The position numbers were made by a program, and so were the translations under genes. This document shows, piece after piece, positions 47,801 through 57,099 of a stretch of DNA of 64,000 bases (positions are counted from its first letter, which is position 1; each line of letters starts with the position of its first letter). Under the pieces are notes generated by a model that was given only the letters and a program-made list of their open reading frames with translations, had not been told where the DNA came from and ran no database searches. Origin of the DNA: Mesorhizobium sp. (lineage in GTDB: Bacteria; Pseudomonadota; Alphaproteobacteria; Rhizobiales; Rhizobiaceae); NCBI GenBank assembly GCA_019635735.1, contig JAHBYX010000009.1:216501-280500 (forward strand), written 5' to 3'.

Positions 47801-50800
47801 CCGAAATCGAGGACCAGATCACGGTCACGGAGACCGATCGCGAGAAACTGCGCCGCGTGGCGCGGCGGACCTGGCTCTATTTCGAGACGTTCGTCACCCC
47901 GGAACACAATCTTCTCCCGCCGGACAATTTCCAGGAGACGCCTCATCCGGTGGAGGCAGGCCGCACCTCGCCCACCAATATCGGCATGTATCTCCTGTCG
48001 ACGGTCTCGGCGCGCGACTTCGGCTGGATCTCGCTCGGCGAGGCAGCTGACCGTGTCGCCGGCACGCTCGATACCGTGGATCGGCTCGAGAGGCACAGGG
48101 GGCACCTCTACAACTGGTACGACACGCGGTCGCTCAACCCGCTTCTCCCTCGCTACATATCGAGTGTCGACAGCGGCAATCTCGCCGGCCATCTGATCGC
48201 GGTCGCGAGCGCTTTCGCAGAGTGGGCTGAGGCGCCCGCCGCCTATCTCCAGGGCGATCTCGACGGGATCCTCGATACGCTCGGCGTTTTCGACATGGCG
48301 CTGTCGAGCCTCCCGGACGACCGCCGCCAGATCCGGCCGGTGCGCCAGCGCCTCGTCGAGCGCACGACCGGCATGCGCCGCGCCGTGCTGTCGATCAAGA
48401 ACGAGCCGGAAACCGCCGCCATCCGCACCCTCAACCTCGCCGTCAATGCCGGGGAAATCCTCAAGCTTGCGCGCTCTCTCCACGAGGAGACGGGTACGAC
48501 CGGCTCGGAGGTTCTCGTCACCTGGGCCTTGAAGCTGCAGAGCGTGTGCGAGGCGCATATCGCCGACGCGCATTTCGAGGAATCCAGGCTCAAAGCCCTG
48601 CGGGAGCGTCTGTCCGAGATTTCGCGCCGGGCCCGGACCATCGCCTTCCAGATGGATTTCTCCTTCCTGCTGCGACAGGACCGCAAGCTGCTGTCCATCG
48701 GCTACCGCGCCGACGACCGCCAGCTCGACGAGAGCTGCTACGACCTGCTCGCCTCGGAAGCCCGGCTTGCCAGCCTGTTTGCCATCGCCAAGGGCGACGT
48801 GCCGACCGAGCATTGGTTCCGGCTCGGCCGACCCATCGCGGAAATCGGCTTCAAGGGCGCGCTGATCTCGTGGTCGGGTTCGATGTTCGAATACCTGATG
48901 CCGCCGTTGGTGATGAACGAGCCGGCCGGCAGCATCCTCGACCAGACGAGCCGCCAGATCATCAGGCGGCAGATCGCCTACGGGCGGTCCAAGGGCATTC
49001 CGTGGGGGGTCTCGGAAGCGGCCTACAATGCCCGCGACCGCGAGATGACCTATCAGTACACCAATTTCGGCGTGCCCGGCCTCGGGCTCAAGCGCGGCCT
49101 GGCGCAGAATACCGTCATCGCGCCCTACGCGTCCGTCCTCGCGAGCCAGTTCGCGCCCCATGCGGCCGTCGACAATCTCGACCGGCTGGCGTCGGTCGGC
49201 GCCGTCGGCCGCTACGGGTTCTACGATGCCGTCGACTACACGCCGACGCGCGTGCCGGAAGGACAGGATTGCGCGGTGGTGCGCAACTACTACGCCCACC
49301 ATCAGGGCATGTGCATCGTCGCCATCTCGAACGTCATCCACGAAGGCCGCATGCGCGAGCGCTTCCATGCCGACCCGGTTATCGAGGCGGCGGAACTGCT
49401 GCTGCAGGAAAAGGCGCCGCGCGACATCCCGGTCACGACGGTCCGCAGCGAAGCGCCGGAACGGAGCAAGCTCGACGCCGTCGACGAAACGCGGGACATC
49501 CGCAAGCTGCCCGATCCGATCCGGTTGCCGAAGGCGACCAACGTGCTGTCCAACGGCACCTATTCGCTGATGCTGTCGTCGAGCGGCGCCGGCTACTCGC
49601 GCCTCGGCGACCTGTCGATCACCCGCTGGCAGCCGGACCCGGTCGAGGATCGCTCCGGCTCGTTCATCTTCCTGCGCGACCTCGACAGCGGCGACTGGTG
49701 GTCGGCGACGGCCGAACCAAAGGCCGCAGCCGGCGAGGCGAGCGAGGTGATCTTCGCCGACGACAAGGCAACCTTCCTCAAGACGGTCGGCTCGCTGCGC
49801 AGCGAGGTCGAGTGCATCGTGACGTCGGAAGCAGACGGAGAAGGCCGGCGCGTCACCGTGTTCAACCAGAGCGGCAGCGAACACGTGGTGGAGCTGACCT
49901 CCTTCGCCGAGCTGGTGCTGGCGCCGGAAGCGTCCGACAACGCTCATCCGGCCTTCTCGAAGATGTTCGTGAAGACGGAGATCGATCGCGCGCGCGGCGT
50001 GATCTTCGCCGAGCGCCGCAAGCGTTCGCCGTCGGACAGGAGCATCGCGGCCGCCCATTTCATGACGATCGGGGCCAGCCATCCGGGAGAGACGGAAGCC
50101 GAAACCGACCGGCGCGCCTTTATCGGGCGTGGTCGCGACATCCGCGATCCGGCCGCTTTCGATGCCGGCGCGCACCTGGCCGGCGGGCAGGGTTTCGTGC
50201 TCGACCCGATCTTCTCGCTCAGGCGCCGGATCCGCATTCCCGCCCATCGGAAAGTGAGTGTCACCTTCTGGACGATCGCCGCGGCGGATCGCGGGCAACT
50301 GGAAGAAGCGATCGTACGGCTCGACCACGCCGAGAGCTTCGCGCGGCAATCCATGCACGCCTGGACCCGTTCGCAGGTACAGACGCGCCATCTCGGCTTC
50401 AGCCTCGAAGACGCGGCGAACGTGCAGAAGCTCGCGCGTTACCTGCTCTATCCGCATCCCGCTCTGCGCGCCGCGCCGGAAACGATCGCGTCCGGGATGG
50501 GGCCGCAATCGGCGCTGTGGCCGATGAGCATCTCCGGCGACTTCCCCATATTTGCACTGCGCATCGCCGACGTCGCCGACATCGAGATCGTGGCCAAGGC
50601 GCTGCGGATGCAGGAATACCTGCGCGCCCGCGGCCTGCTCACCGATCTCGTGGTGATCAACGAGCAGGCCTCGTCCTATGTGCAGGATCTGCAGAACGCT
50701 ATCGACGCGCTGTGCGAGAACGCCCGCCATCGCGGCAACGAATTCGGTCCCCGCCAGCATATCTTCGCGGTTCGCCGCGATCTCATGGACGACCTCTCCT

Positions 50801-53370
50801 ACCGCACGCTGATCGCCTCTTCGCGCATCGTGCTCCATACCCGCAACGGCAAGATCGAGGACCAGATCGACCGCGCCGAAGCCGAGCAGCTTGCAGCACC
50901 TTGGCCGGGAGGAACGAAGCCTGGCGTCCCGGCGAAGGCCGAGACGAAGCATCCGGTCGCGGTGTCTGGCGAGGGGCTTGAATTCTGGAACGGCTTCGGC
51001 GGCTTCGCCGATGGCGGTCGCACCTATGTGGTCCGCCTGACCGCCGGAGGGGCGACACCGCAGCCCTGGGTCAACGTCGTTGCCAATTCCGGCTTCGGCT
51101 TTCACGTCTCGGCTGAAGGCTCGACCTTCACCTGGAGCCGCAACAGCCGCGACTTCCAGCTCACGCCCTGGACCAACGATCCGGTGACGAACCGGCCGGG
51201 CGAGGGGCTCTACGTCCGCGATCTCGACAGCGGCGCGGTGCTTTCGCCTTTCGCCTCGCTCGCGCCGGATGCGGGCGCGCGCTACGAGGCGCGGCACGGG
51301 CAGGGGGTGAGCGTGTTTTCGGCGAAGACGGACGAGCTGTCGGTCCGCGCCGAGATGCTGGTCGATCCGACGGAGCCGGCAAAGGTCACGCGTCTTCGGA
51401 TCACCAACCGGGGAGACAGGGCAAAGCGGCTGCGCGTCTATGCCTATGCCGAATGGGTTCTCGGCAACAATCGCGGCCGCACGGCGCCGATGATCGTGCC
51501 GTCCCATGATGCCGAAACCGGCGCGCTGCTCGCGCGCAATGCCTACAGCCTGGACTACGGCGACCGCGTCGCGTTCCTGGCGTCGGACGCGGCGCCGCCT
51601 TTTCGCACGTCCGACCGTCTTGAGTTCCTGGGACCGGCCGGCTCGGTGACGCTGCCGGAGGCGGTCGCATCGGGCGCATCGCTCTCGGGCAAGGTCGAGC
51701 CGGGACATGACGGCTGCGCGGTGCTCGCCCGCGACATCGACATCGCGCCCGGCATGTCGTTGGATATGCTCTGGCTGATGGGCGACGCAGCCTCGGCGGA
51801 GGAGGCGGTAAGCCTGGTGAAACGACACCGCGCGCGCAGCTTCGACGAGCGCCTCGCCGAGAACGAGGCGAACTGGCGCGGCTTCCTCGATACGGTGCAG
51901 GTGGAGACGCCCGACCCGGCGCTCGACGCGATGGTCAACCACTGGCTGCCTTATCAGGCGCTCGCCTGCCGCATCCGCGCGCGGGCCGGCTTCTACCAGG
52001 CGAGCGGCGCGTTCGGCTTCCGCGACCAGTTGCAGGATACGATGGCGCTGCTCCTGCACGATCCGGAACTGGCCCGGGCGCAGATCCTGAACGCCGCGTC
52101 GCGGCAGTTTCCGGAGGGCGACGTGCAGCATTGGTGGCTGCCGCGCACGGGTGCCGGCGTCCGCACCATGATCTCGGACGACGTGGTCTGGCTCGCCTAC
52201 GGCGTGGCGCACTTCATCGAGGTGACCGGCGACCGTTCCATCCTCGACCGGCAGCTGCCGTTCATCCTCGGCGACGCGCTCAAGCCGGACGAGCACGATT
52301 CCTTCTTCACGCCGGAAGTCTCGAAAGACAGGACAAGCGTCTACGAGCACGCGGCGCGGGCGCTGGATCTCGCCATCCGGCGGACGGCCGACACAGGCCT
52401 GCCGCTGATCCTCGGCGGCGACTGGAACGACGGCATGAACCGCGTCGGCGAAGGCGGAAAGGGCGACAGCGTCTGGCTCGGCTGGTTCCTGCTCAAGACG
52501 CTTAACGACTTCGCCCCGTTCGCGCGCGAAAGGGGCGAAGCGGCCCGGGCCGAAACGTGGCTTGGCCACGCGGCACGGCTGAAGGCGGCGCTGGAAAGCT
52601 CGGGCTGGGACGGCGAATGGTATCGCCGCGGCTCGTTCGACGACGGCACTCCGCTCGGCTCGTCGCGCTCCGACGAATGCCAGATCGATTCGATTGCGCA
52701 ATCGTGGAGCGTGCTTTCCGGCCACGGCGACCCGGAGAAGGCGCGCCTGGCGATGGCCGCTGCGCGCGAACGACTCGTCGAGCGCGACATCGACATCATC
52801 CGCCTGTTCAAGCCGCCCTTCGACAGAACGGAGAAGGAGCCAGGCTACATCAAGGCCTATCCGCCGGGAGTGCGCGAGAATGGCGGGCAGTATACGCATG
52901 CGGCGGCATGGTTCGTGCTGGCGCTGGCGGAACTCGGCCTCGGCGACGAAGCCTATGAGGGCTTCCGCATGCTCAACCCGATCAACCACGCGCTCGACGC
53001 AAAGGCGGCCGAACGCTACCGGGTCGAGCCCTATGTCGTCGCGGCCGACATCTATTCCGAAGGCCCGCTGGCGGGGCGGGGCGGCTGGACCTGGTACACG
53101 GGTTCGGCCGGATGGCTCTACCGCACGGCGGTGGAAGGCATTCTCGGGCTGAAGCGCGAGGGCGACAGGCTGACCGTCAAGCCCTCGCTGCCCGCGGCCT
53201 GGGACGGCTACTCGGCGACGCTGCAGCTCGACGGTAAGGCGATCCGGCTCCGGGTCGTGGCCGAGGCGGGTGCGCAGGGCATTGCGATCTCGGTCAACGG
53301 GCAACCGGCCGATCACGTGCCGCTTGGCGACGATGCCGAGGTGGTCGTGACTGTCGGCCGGAAGGGCTGA
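44872..53370 (+). CDS. ndvB: cyclic beta-1,2-glucan synthase
   Basis: A 2832-residue inner-membrane synthase, matching the length of NdvB/ChvB. It primes, elongates, and cyclises beta-1,2-glucan from UDP-glucose. The order is an N-terminal region, membrane helices from about 405, the GT84 glycosyltransferase with the LTLDSDTRM DxD-type motif near 620, more helices (about 805-850 and 935-980), and the large C-terminal half. This half includes glycoside phosphorylase-like (GH94) modules that control chain length; GGDWNDGMNR near 2517 carries the catalytic acid. No stop or frameshift was found over 8.5 kb. The product acts in osmoadaptation and host interaction. Confidence 0.96.
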   Translation: MNAPFKSLRADPDVRPLPPKAEQPIRYDFFQEERLRRLGVDLASGRIPNLPGLGEGDFHARIKENAARILAVYKDTNAAQARGETITPAAQWLLDNNYLVEESIVQIRRDLPKRFYRELPTVKLPNGASVPRTLLIAWAYVGHTDSMISKDLLQVLVEGYQSVAPLRIGEIWALPSFVRFVLSENLRRLAVRVDRARLMRRAANDVADKLGQQSDPAAQGAILAAYAAHASDASFATQLLHRLRDGSRSAGTALQWLERELEKHGSDAEEITLTEHRTLASGNVTTGNIIRGFRTVNDVDWTGWFEGVSLIDVMLREQSNFADLDFASRDQYRTAIEDIARRSHLSEHDVAERALQLAAAAKGSDESDIGFFLVGPRRGELEHAVNYRPKASERLVRLLRRGGWISIAAPVAVLTALFILTAWTVTRAAGLPTGWTVLLLTLFAFPAMEGSVALFNTLMLLFMRPTRLIGYEYRDGVPTEARTLVVVPALIGSRADVEELTHRLEVHHLANMGGELYYALLTDWPDSREEQTDQDLELLAYARAQIALLNERHPEGVAKRFHLLHRRRLYNEAEGVWMGWERKRGKLDELNLLLRGDPDTTFLALDTPLPPDVVHVLTLDSDTRMTRDAATKMAGKIAHPLNRPVIDRDARRVVRGYGILQPRVTPSLTTGEESSFFQRVFSANRGLDPYVFAVSDLYQDVFGEGTFTGKGLYHIDAMDAALKDRIAENAVLSHDLLEGAFARAALVTDVEVVEDYPAHYPVDASRHHRWARGDWQLLPYIFDLRSGMSGVSRWKMIDNLRRSLTPIFWILAAVAAWTLMPFTFASQWMALLVIALFIAPTFDIIHNLTPKSTENTLRGHFAAFVRDFVYASAQVALKITFISHSAWMMGDAILRTLHRVFVSRRHLLEWRTASQVQKSQSDGVLPYYRLMSGSVIVGLLAALIAWFGGTTGYYLAVIYGVLWAAAPAIAWLVSRSAEIEDQITVTETDREKLRRVARRTWLYFETFVTPEHNLLPPDNFQETPHPVEAGRTSPTNIGMYLLSTVSARDFGWISLGEAADRVAGTLDTVDRLERHRGHLYNWYDTRSLNPLLPRYISSVDSGNLAGHLIAVASAFAEWAEAPAAYLQGDLDGILDTLGVFDMALSSLPDDRRQIRPVRQRLVERTTGMRRAVLSIKNEPETAAIRTLNLAVNAGEILKLARSLHEETGTTGSEVLVTWALKLQSVCEAHIADAHFEESRLKALRERLSEISRRARTIAFQMDFSFLLRQDRKLLSIGYRADDRQLDESCYDLLASEARLASLFAIAKGDVPTEHWFRLGRPIAEIGFKGALISWSGSMFEYLMPPLVMNEPAGSILDQTSRQIIRRQIAYGRSKGIPWGVSEAAYNARDREMTYQYTNFGVPGLGLKRGLAQNTVIAPYASVLASQFAPHAAVDNLDRLASVGAVGRYGFYDAVDYTPTRVPEGQDCAVVRNYYAHHQGMCIVAISNVIHEGRMRERFHADPVIEAAELLLQEKAPRDIPVTTVRSEAPERSKLDAVDETRDIRKLPDPIRLPKATNVLSNGTYSLMLSSSGAGYSRLGDLSITRWQPDPVEDRSGSFIFLRDLDSGDWWSATAEPKAAAGEASEVIFADDKATFLKTVGSLRSEVECIVTSEADGEGRRVTVFNQSGSEHVVELTSFAELVLAPEASDNAHPAFSKMFVKTEIDRARGVIFAERRKRSPSDRSIAAAHFMTIGASHPGETEAETDRRAFIGRGRDIRDPAAFDAGAHLAGGQGFVLDPIFSLRRRIRIPAHRKVSVTFWTIAAADRGQLEEAIVRLDHAESFARQSMHAWTRSQVQTRHLGFSLEDAANVQKLARYLLYPHPALRAAPETIASGMGPQSALWPMSISGDFPIFALRIADVADIEIVAKALRMQEYLRARGLLTDLVVINEQASSYVQDLQNAIDALCENARHRGNEFGPRQHIFAVRRDLMDDLSYRTLIASSRIVLHTRNGKIEDQIDRAEAEQLAAPWPGGTKPGVPAKAETKHPVAVSGEGLEFWNGFGGFADGGRTYVVRLTAGGATPQPWVNVVANSGFGFHVSAEGSTFTWSRNSRDFQLTPWTNDPVTNRPGEGLYVRDLDSGAVLSPFASLAPDAGARYEARHGQGVSVFSAKTDELSVRAEMLVDPTEPAKVTRLRITNRGDRAKRLRVYAYAEWVLGNNRGRTAPMIVPSHDAETGALLARNAYSLDYGDRVAFLASDAAPPFRTSDRLEFLGPAGSVTLPEAVASGASLSGKVEPGHDGCAVLARDIDIAPGMSLDMLWLMGDAASAEEAVSLVKRHRARSFDERLAENEANWRGFLDTVQVETPDPALDAMVNHWLPYQALACRIRARAGFYQASGAFGFRDQLQDTMALLLHDPELARAQILNAASRQFPEGDVQHWWLPRTGAGVRTMISDDVVWLAYGVAHFIEVTGDRSILDRQLPFILGDALKPDEHDSFFTPEVSKDRTSVYEHAARALDLAIRRTADTGLPLILGGDWNDGMNRVGEGGKGDSVWLGWFLLKTLNDFAPFARERGEAARAETWLGHAARLKAALESSGWDGEWYRRGSFDDGTPLGSSRSDECQIDSIAQSWSVLSGHGDPEKARLAMAAARERLVERDIDIIRLFKPPFDRTEKEPGYIKAYPPGVRENGGQYTHAAAWFVLALAELGLGDEAYEGFRMLNPINHALDAKAAERYRVEPYVVAADIYSEGPLAGRGGWTWYTGSAGWLYRTAVEGILGLKREGDRLTVKPSLPAAWDGYSATLQLDGKAIRLRVVAEAGAQGIAISVNGQPADHVPLGDDAEVVVTVGRKG

Positions 53371-53377
53371 GCCCGGA

Positions 53378-54139
53378 TCAGCCGCTCTCGATCGTCAGCT
53401 CGATCCGGTCGGCCGAGAAACGCGTCTCGGAATACTGGATCGGCCGGCCGTCCGGATCGACGTTGACGCCGACCGCAGCGAGAACGATCGCGCCGGGCGT
53501 GAGCTTCAGCCGGGCGAGATCGTCGTCGCTCGCATGCGTGGCCGTCAGAGTGGTCGCGCGGCGCGTGTAGTCGCCTATGCCCAGCAGGGAAAGCGCCGAG
53601 GTGACCGACCCGGTGCGGCGGAAGGCGTCGGCGATACCTGGCAGGCGATCGGCCGGAAACCAGCTCTCGGCGGTCGAGACCGGCTCGCCGTCGGCCAGCC
53701 CGATCGTCCGCAGCCAGACGACTGGCGCTCCCGCCTCGAGGTCCAGCCCTTCGGCGACCCGCGCGTCCGCGTCAACCGTGGAGGATTCCACCAGCACCAT
53801 CTGCAGCGAAGAGGCCTGTCCCTCCAGGCCGGCCGAGAACCTAGTGCGCCGTCCGATGGGATAGGCCAGGCGCGGTCTGCTGCGGAAGAAGGTGCCGCGC
53901 CCCTGCTCGGTACGTAGCACGCCTTCCTGGACGAGGTGGGAGATCGCGCTGCGCACGGTGTGGCGGTTCACGCCGAACTCCTCGGCGAGCGCGAATTCCG
54001 GCGGCAGGCGACCGTCGGAGTCGAGCTCCCCGCTCGTCTCCAGACGGCGGATCCGATCCGAAATCTGACGCCACAGCGACACGCCGCTGTTGCGGCGGAT
54101 CGCGGCGTCCCGGGCGGGTTCTGCACCAGTTGCTGTCAT
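53378..54139 (-). CDS. phnF: phosphonate metabolism transcriptional regulator PhnF (GntR/HutC family)
   Basis: A 253-residue regulator with an N-terminal winged helix (EFGVNRHTVRSAISHLVQEG, about 54-73) and a UTRA ligand-binding domain. It diverges from phnG across a short gap holding a HutC-type operator, and is convergent with ndvB. It should repress the C-P lyase operon until a phosphonate or metabolite is present. The genetic context makes the PhnF name firm. Confidence 0.92.
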   Translation of the reverse strand: MTATGAEPARDAAIRRNSGVSLWRQISDRIRRLETSGELDSDGRLPPEFALAEEFGVNRHTVRSAISHLVQEGVLRTEQGRGTFFRSRPRLAYPIGRRTRFSAGLEGQASSLQMVLVESSTVDADARVAEGLDLEAGAPVVWLRTIGLADGEPVSTAESWFPADRLPGIADAFRRTGSVTSALSLLGIGDYTRRATTLTATHASDDDLARLKLTPGAIVLAAVGVNVDPDGRPIQYSETRFSADRIELTIESG

Positions 54140-54183
54140 CAGATCGTCATGGACCGTGTCTAACGAGATGCTCGTTTATATAG

Positions 54184-54203
54184 TTGTCTATATCACTATA
54201 CAA
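54184..54203. promoter_or_regulatory. candidate PhnF operator
   Basis: The sequence TTGTCTATATCACTATACAA has outer arms TTGTxTA and TAxACAA, which match the GT-TA/TA-AC pattern of HutC-type GntR sites. It lies in an A/T-rich patch between the divergent phnF and phnG starts. Confidence 0.6.
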
Positions 54204-54215
54204 GTGAGGTCGGGC

Positions 54216-54686
54216 ATGCGGAGCGCAGGAGCGGGAGCGAAGGCAGAAAGCGAAATGCGGCGCCAGATGATTGCGGTGCTCGCGCATGCACCGTCCTCCC
54301 GCCTGGCAAGGCTCTGGAGTGACGCCGGCTTCGCCGTCGTGGCCGAACCCGTGCGGGGCCCTGAGACGGGGCTGGTGACGGTGCGGGGCCGCATTGGCGG
54401 CGGTGGCGCCGCCTTCAATGTCGGCGAAGCGACGGTGACGCGCGCGACTGTGCGGCTGGCGAGCGGCGAGGTCGGCCATTCCTATGCGCTCGGCCGCGAC
54501 GCAGACAAGGCGCGGATCGCGGCGACGATCGACGCGCTGTGGCAGAAGCCGGAGCTGCGGGCGCGCCTCGAAGACCTGATCCTCGGGCCGCTACGACTTG
54601 AGCACGCTGGCCAAGCCGGCCGCCGCGCGGCCGAGGTCGCGGCCACGAAGGTCGACTTCTTCACGATGGTGAGGGGAGAGGACTGA
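54216..54686 (+). CDS. phnG: C-P lyase complex subunit PhnG
   Basis: A 156-residue component of the PhnGHIJ core, which with PhnI displaces adenine from ATP to form ribose phosphonate triphosphate. ATVRLASGEVGHSYALGRD and the C-terminal VAATKVDFFTMVRGED are the usual PhnG blocks. The start giving MRSAGAGAK was chosen for its length and a preceding GAGG; an in-frame ATG 13 codons later is possible. Its stop and the phnH start share a base. Confidence 0.9.
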   Translation: MRSAGAGAKAESEMRRQMIAVLAHAPSSRLARLWSDAGFAVVAEPVRGPETGLVTVRGRIGGGGAAFNVGEATVTRATVRLASGEVGHSYALGRDADKARIAATIDALWQKPELRARLEDLILGPLRLEHAGQAGRRAAEVAATKVDFFTMVRGED

Positions 54687-55297
54687 TGCAGGCGTCAACT
54701 GCAATCCAGGGCGGATTTCGAAGCTCTGTCTTCGACTCCCAGTCCGTATTCCGCGCCGTGATGGACGCGATGGCCCGCCCCGGGAGCCGACGCCGCGTGG
54801 CAGCACTTACCGCGCCGCCGCCACCGATGTCGCCGCTCGCGGGCGCGGTCGCACTAGCTCTTTGCGATCATGACACGCCCGTCTGGCTCGACCGGCAGCT
54901 GTCGACCCCGCTCGTTCGCGAATGGCTGGGCTTCCACAGCGGCGCGGCGGTGACTCCGATCACGACGGAGGCGCATTTCGCGTTTGCGGCAGCGCCGGAC
55001 GAACTGGTCGCGCTGGAGAGCTTTGCGCAGGGGTCGCAGGAATACCCGGACCGTTCGACCACGATCGTGCTGCAGGTCGACAGTTTCGACGCCGGGACGC
55101 CGCTGACGCTCGCCGGACCGGGGATCGAGCGCACCGCGACCATAGCGCCGTCGCCGATGCCGCGCCATTTCATCGCGCAGTGGCGGCAGAACCACGCCCG
55201 GTTTCCCCGCGGCGTCGACCTGATCCTGGTGTCGCGCGACGAGATCGCCTGCCTGCCGCGCACGACCCGCATCGAAGCCGCACAGACGGGAGGCTGA
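54686..55297 (+). CDS. phnH: C-P lyase complex subunit PhnH
   Basis: A 203-residue subunit. GFRSSVFDSQSVFRAVMDAM followed by ARPGSRRRV is the N-terminal PhnH signature, and FPRGVDLILVSRDEIACLPR the C-terminal one. It has no catalytic residues of its own and forms a dimer in the core complex. The start overlaps the phnG stop. Confidence 0.93.
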   Translation: MQASTAIQGGFRSSVFDSQSVFRAVMDAMARPGSRRRVAALTAPPPPMSPLAGAVALALCDHDTPVWLDRQLSTPLVREWLGFHSGAAVTPITTEAHFAFAAAPDELVALESFAQGSQEYPDRSTTIVLQVDSFDAGTPLTLAGPGIERTATIAPSPMPRHFIAQWRQNHARFPRGVDLILVSRDEIACLPRTTRIEAAQTGG

Positions 55298-55300
55298 ACC

Positions 55301-56404
55301 ATGTATGTCGCGGTGAAGGGTGGCGAAGCCGCCATCGAGAATGCCCATTCGCTTCTGGCGGACCGCAGGCGCGGAGACCGCTCCGTCCCTGCGCTGCGGC
55401 TCGACCAGATCGTCGAGCAGCTGGCGCTCGGGGTGGACCGGATCATGGCAGAAGGCTCGCTCTACGATCGCGAACTCGCCGGCCTGGCGCTCAAGCAGTC
55501 GCGGGGCGACATGACCGAGGCGATCTTCCTGGTGCGGGCCTACCGCACCACGCTGCCGCGCTTCGGCTACACCCGCCCTCTGGATACGGCGGCATTGGCG
55601 ATTGAGCGGCGCGTCTCGGCGACCTACAAGGACCTGCCGGGCGGCCAGCTTCTCGGGCCGACCTTCGACTATACGCACCGCCTGCTCGATCCGGCGCTGG
55701 CCGGCGACGAGTTGGCCAAAGCCCCGGCGCAGCGCCAGGTCGATCCGGCACCGATGCCCCGTGTCTCGGACCTGCTCGACGACGAGGGGCTGATCGAGGC
55801 GGACGGTGCCGTGCCGGCCGGCAAGCCCGTCGCCGACATCACGCGCGAGCCGCTGGAGTTTCCGCTCGAGCGCGATGCCCGCCTGCAAGCGCTGGCGCGC
55901 GGCGACGAAGGCTTCCTGCTCGCGCTCGCCTATTCCACCCAGCGCGGCTATGCGCGCACCCACCCCTTCGTCGGCGAGATCAGGATCGGCGAAGCCGAGC
56001 TGGGACTCGACGTGCCTGAGCTCGACTTCCCGGTGCCGCTCGGCACGATCCGGGTGACCGAGTGCCAGATGGTCAACCAGTTCAAGGGTTCGTCCAAGGT
56101 GCCGCCGCAGTTCACGCGCGGCTACGGCCTCGTCTTCGGCCAGTCGGAGCGCAAGGCGATGGCCATGGCGCTCTGCGACCGGGCGCTGCGCGCCGCCGAG
56201 TTCGGCGAGGATATCGTCGCTCCCGCGCAGGACGAGGAATTCGTCATCTCGCACTCCGACAACGTCCAGGCGACCGGCTTCGTCGAGCATCTGAAACTGC
56301 CGCATTATGTCGACTTCCAGGCCGAACTCGACCTCGTCAGGCGCATGCGGGCGGAATTCGAGGCAGGGCTGGGCGAGGACGAGCGCCGGGAGGCTGCGGA
56401 ATGA
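55301..56404 (+). CDS. phnI: C-P lyase core subunit PhnI (ATP nucleosidase)
   Basis: A 367-residue subunit. MYVAVKGGEAAIENAHSLL starts the canonical sequence, and VTECQMVNQFKGSSKVPPQF with GYGLVFGQSERKAMAMALCD is highly conserved. It follows phnH by 3 nt. It ends 6 nt from the 3' end of a hicB gene on the other strand, where phnJ would normally begin. Confidence 0.95.
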   Translation: MYVAVKGGEAAIENAHSLLADRRRGDRSVPALRLDQIVEQLALGVDRIMAEGSLYDRELAGLALKQSRGDMTEAIFLVRAYRTTLPRFGYTRPLDTAALAIERRVSATYKDLPGGQLLGPTFDYTHRLLDPALAGDELAKAPAQRQVDPAPMPRVSDLLDDEGLIEADGAVPAGKPVADITREPLEFPLERDARLQALARGDEGFLLALAYSTQRGYARTHPFVGEIRIGEAELGLDVPELDFPVPLGTIRVTECQMVNQFKGSSKVPPQFTRGYGLVFGQSERKAMAMALCDRALRAAEFGEDIVAPAQDEEFVISHSDNVQATGFVEHLKLPHYVDFQAELDLVRRMRAEFEAGLGEDERREAAE

Positions 56405-56409
56405 ACGGC

Positions 56410-56841
56410 TTATGCGGCGTCCCTGACCGAAACGATGATGTCCTTCCCCAGAACGGCAAGCGCCTCCTGCAGGAGGGGCAGCTTCGTCGGATGATCCGGA
56501 TCGAGAATGCGGCGGGCCTCGGTTTCAACCCGTCCGAGTCGGCGGGCAAGTTCCGACTTCGAGAGGCCGCTTTCGTTGAATGCCTCGACGACCGCAAGCT
56601 TGAGAGCAGTCGTCGGGTCGACTGCGATCTCTATCAGCCCAGCCCCTCTCGTGCGGGTCAAAGGCAACGGACGGCCCATGGCCAATACACCGCGCAACGC
56701 AAGGCCAAGCGCCTCTACCGCATTGGAACGGGCCCCAGTCGCCGTTTCGCCGCCGGTGATCGCTTCGGGCACGTCAGGAAACGTCACCAGATAGCCGCCA
56801 TCCGGATCGGATTCGATCAAAGCAGGGAAGACATATTCCAT
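56410..56841 (-). CDS. hicB: HicB family antitoxin
   Basis: A 143-residue antitoxin. The N-terminal part (YVFPALIESDPDGGYLVTFP, then DVPEAITGGET) is the degraded RNase H-like HicB domain that blocks the toxin, and about 80-140 holds a helix-turn-helix (NESGLSKSELARRLGRVE) for DNA binding and autorepression. It is 15 nt downstream of hicA. Its gene runs antisense to the flanking phn genes. Both genes look intact. Confidence 0.9.
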   Translation of the reverse strand: MEYVFPALIESDPDGGYLVTFPDVPEAITGGETATGARSNAVEALGLALRGVLAMGRPLPLTRTRGAGLIEIAVDPTTALKLAVVEAFNESGLSKSELARRLGRVETEARRILDPDHPTKLPLLQEALAVLGKDIIVSVRDAA

Positions 56842-56856
56842 CGCCGCTCATTGCTC

Positions 56857-57054
56857 CTATTCGTCAATTCCGAGCTGCTTCCTGATCCTTGCGACCATCA
56901 GATTGGACAGATCGCCGGATTGGATGGTTGTCAGGCGGTCGCCAAATCGTACGCGGTAGTGCGATCCCTTGCCCTTGTCGGTGAAGACTCCGAAAGCTCT
57001 TCCTTGTTTTCGAGCCAGTGCGCGCAATTCTCGAAGAAGCGCATCCCTCTTCAT
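56857..57054 (-). CDS. hicA: HicA family toxin (mRNA interferase)
   Basis: A 65-residue double-stranded-RNA-binding-fold toxin. KGKGSHYRV carries the catalytic histidine H32 in the usual GSH position, and IRKQLGID ends the protein. The ATG giving MKRDALLREL was chosen: it is preceded by TGGGGA, whereas an upstream in-frame GTG would place the start within the putative operator palindrome. Toxin first, then antitoxin, is the common order. Confidence 0.88.
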   Translation of the reverse strand: MKRDALLRELRALARKQGRAFGVFTDKGKGSHYRVRFGDRLTTIQSGDLSNLMVARIRKQLGIDE

Positions 57055-57081
57055 CGACGGATCCCCAATCCATCCGAAGGG

Positions 57082-57099
57082 TCGCACAATTATGTGCGA
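57082..57099. promoter_or_regulatory. candidate HicB operator
   Basis: TCGCACA-ATTA-TGTGCGA, with perfect 7-bp arms, lies 28 nt upstream of the hicA start and 36 nt before phnJ. It is well placed for autorepression of hicAB, and could also affect phnJ on the other strand. Confidence 0.55.

Noticed and set aside
47797..53316. 1839-codon open frame antisense to ndvB
   Set aside because: A GC-driven shadow. It is rich in Arg, Gly, His and Asp, has no recognisable domain, and lies opposite a well-supported gene. The same holds for the long minus-strand frame over 3052-6519.
57055..57087. Upstream GTG start for hicA
   Set aside because: It would put the start codon within the operator palindrome and add 11 residues absent from usual HicA. 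The ATG at 57054 has a better ribosome-binding site.
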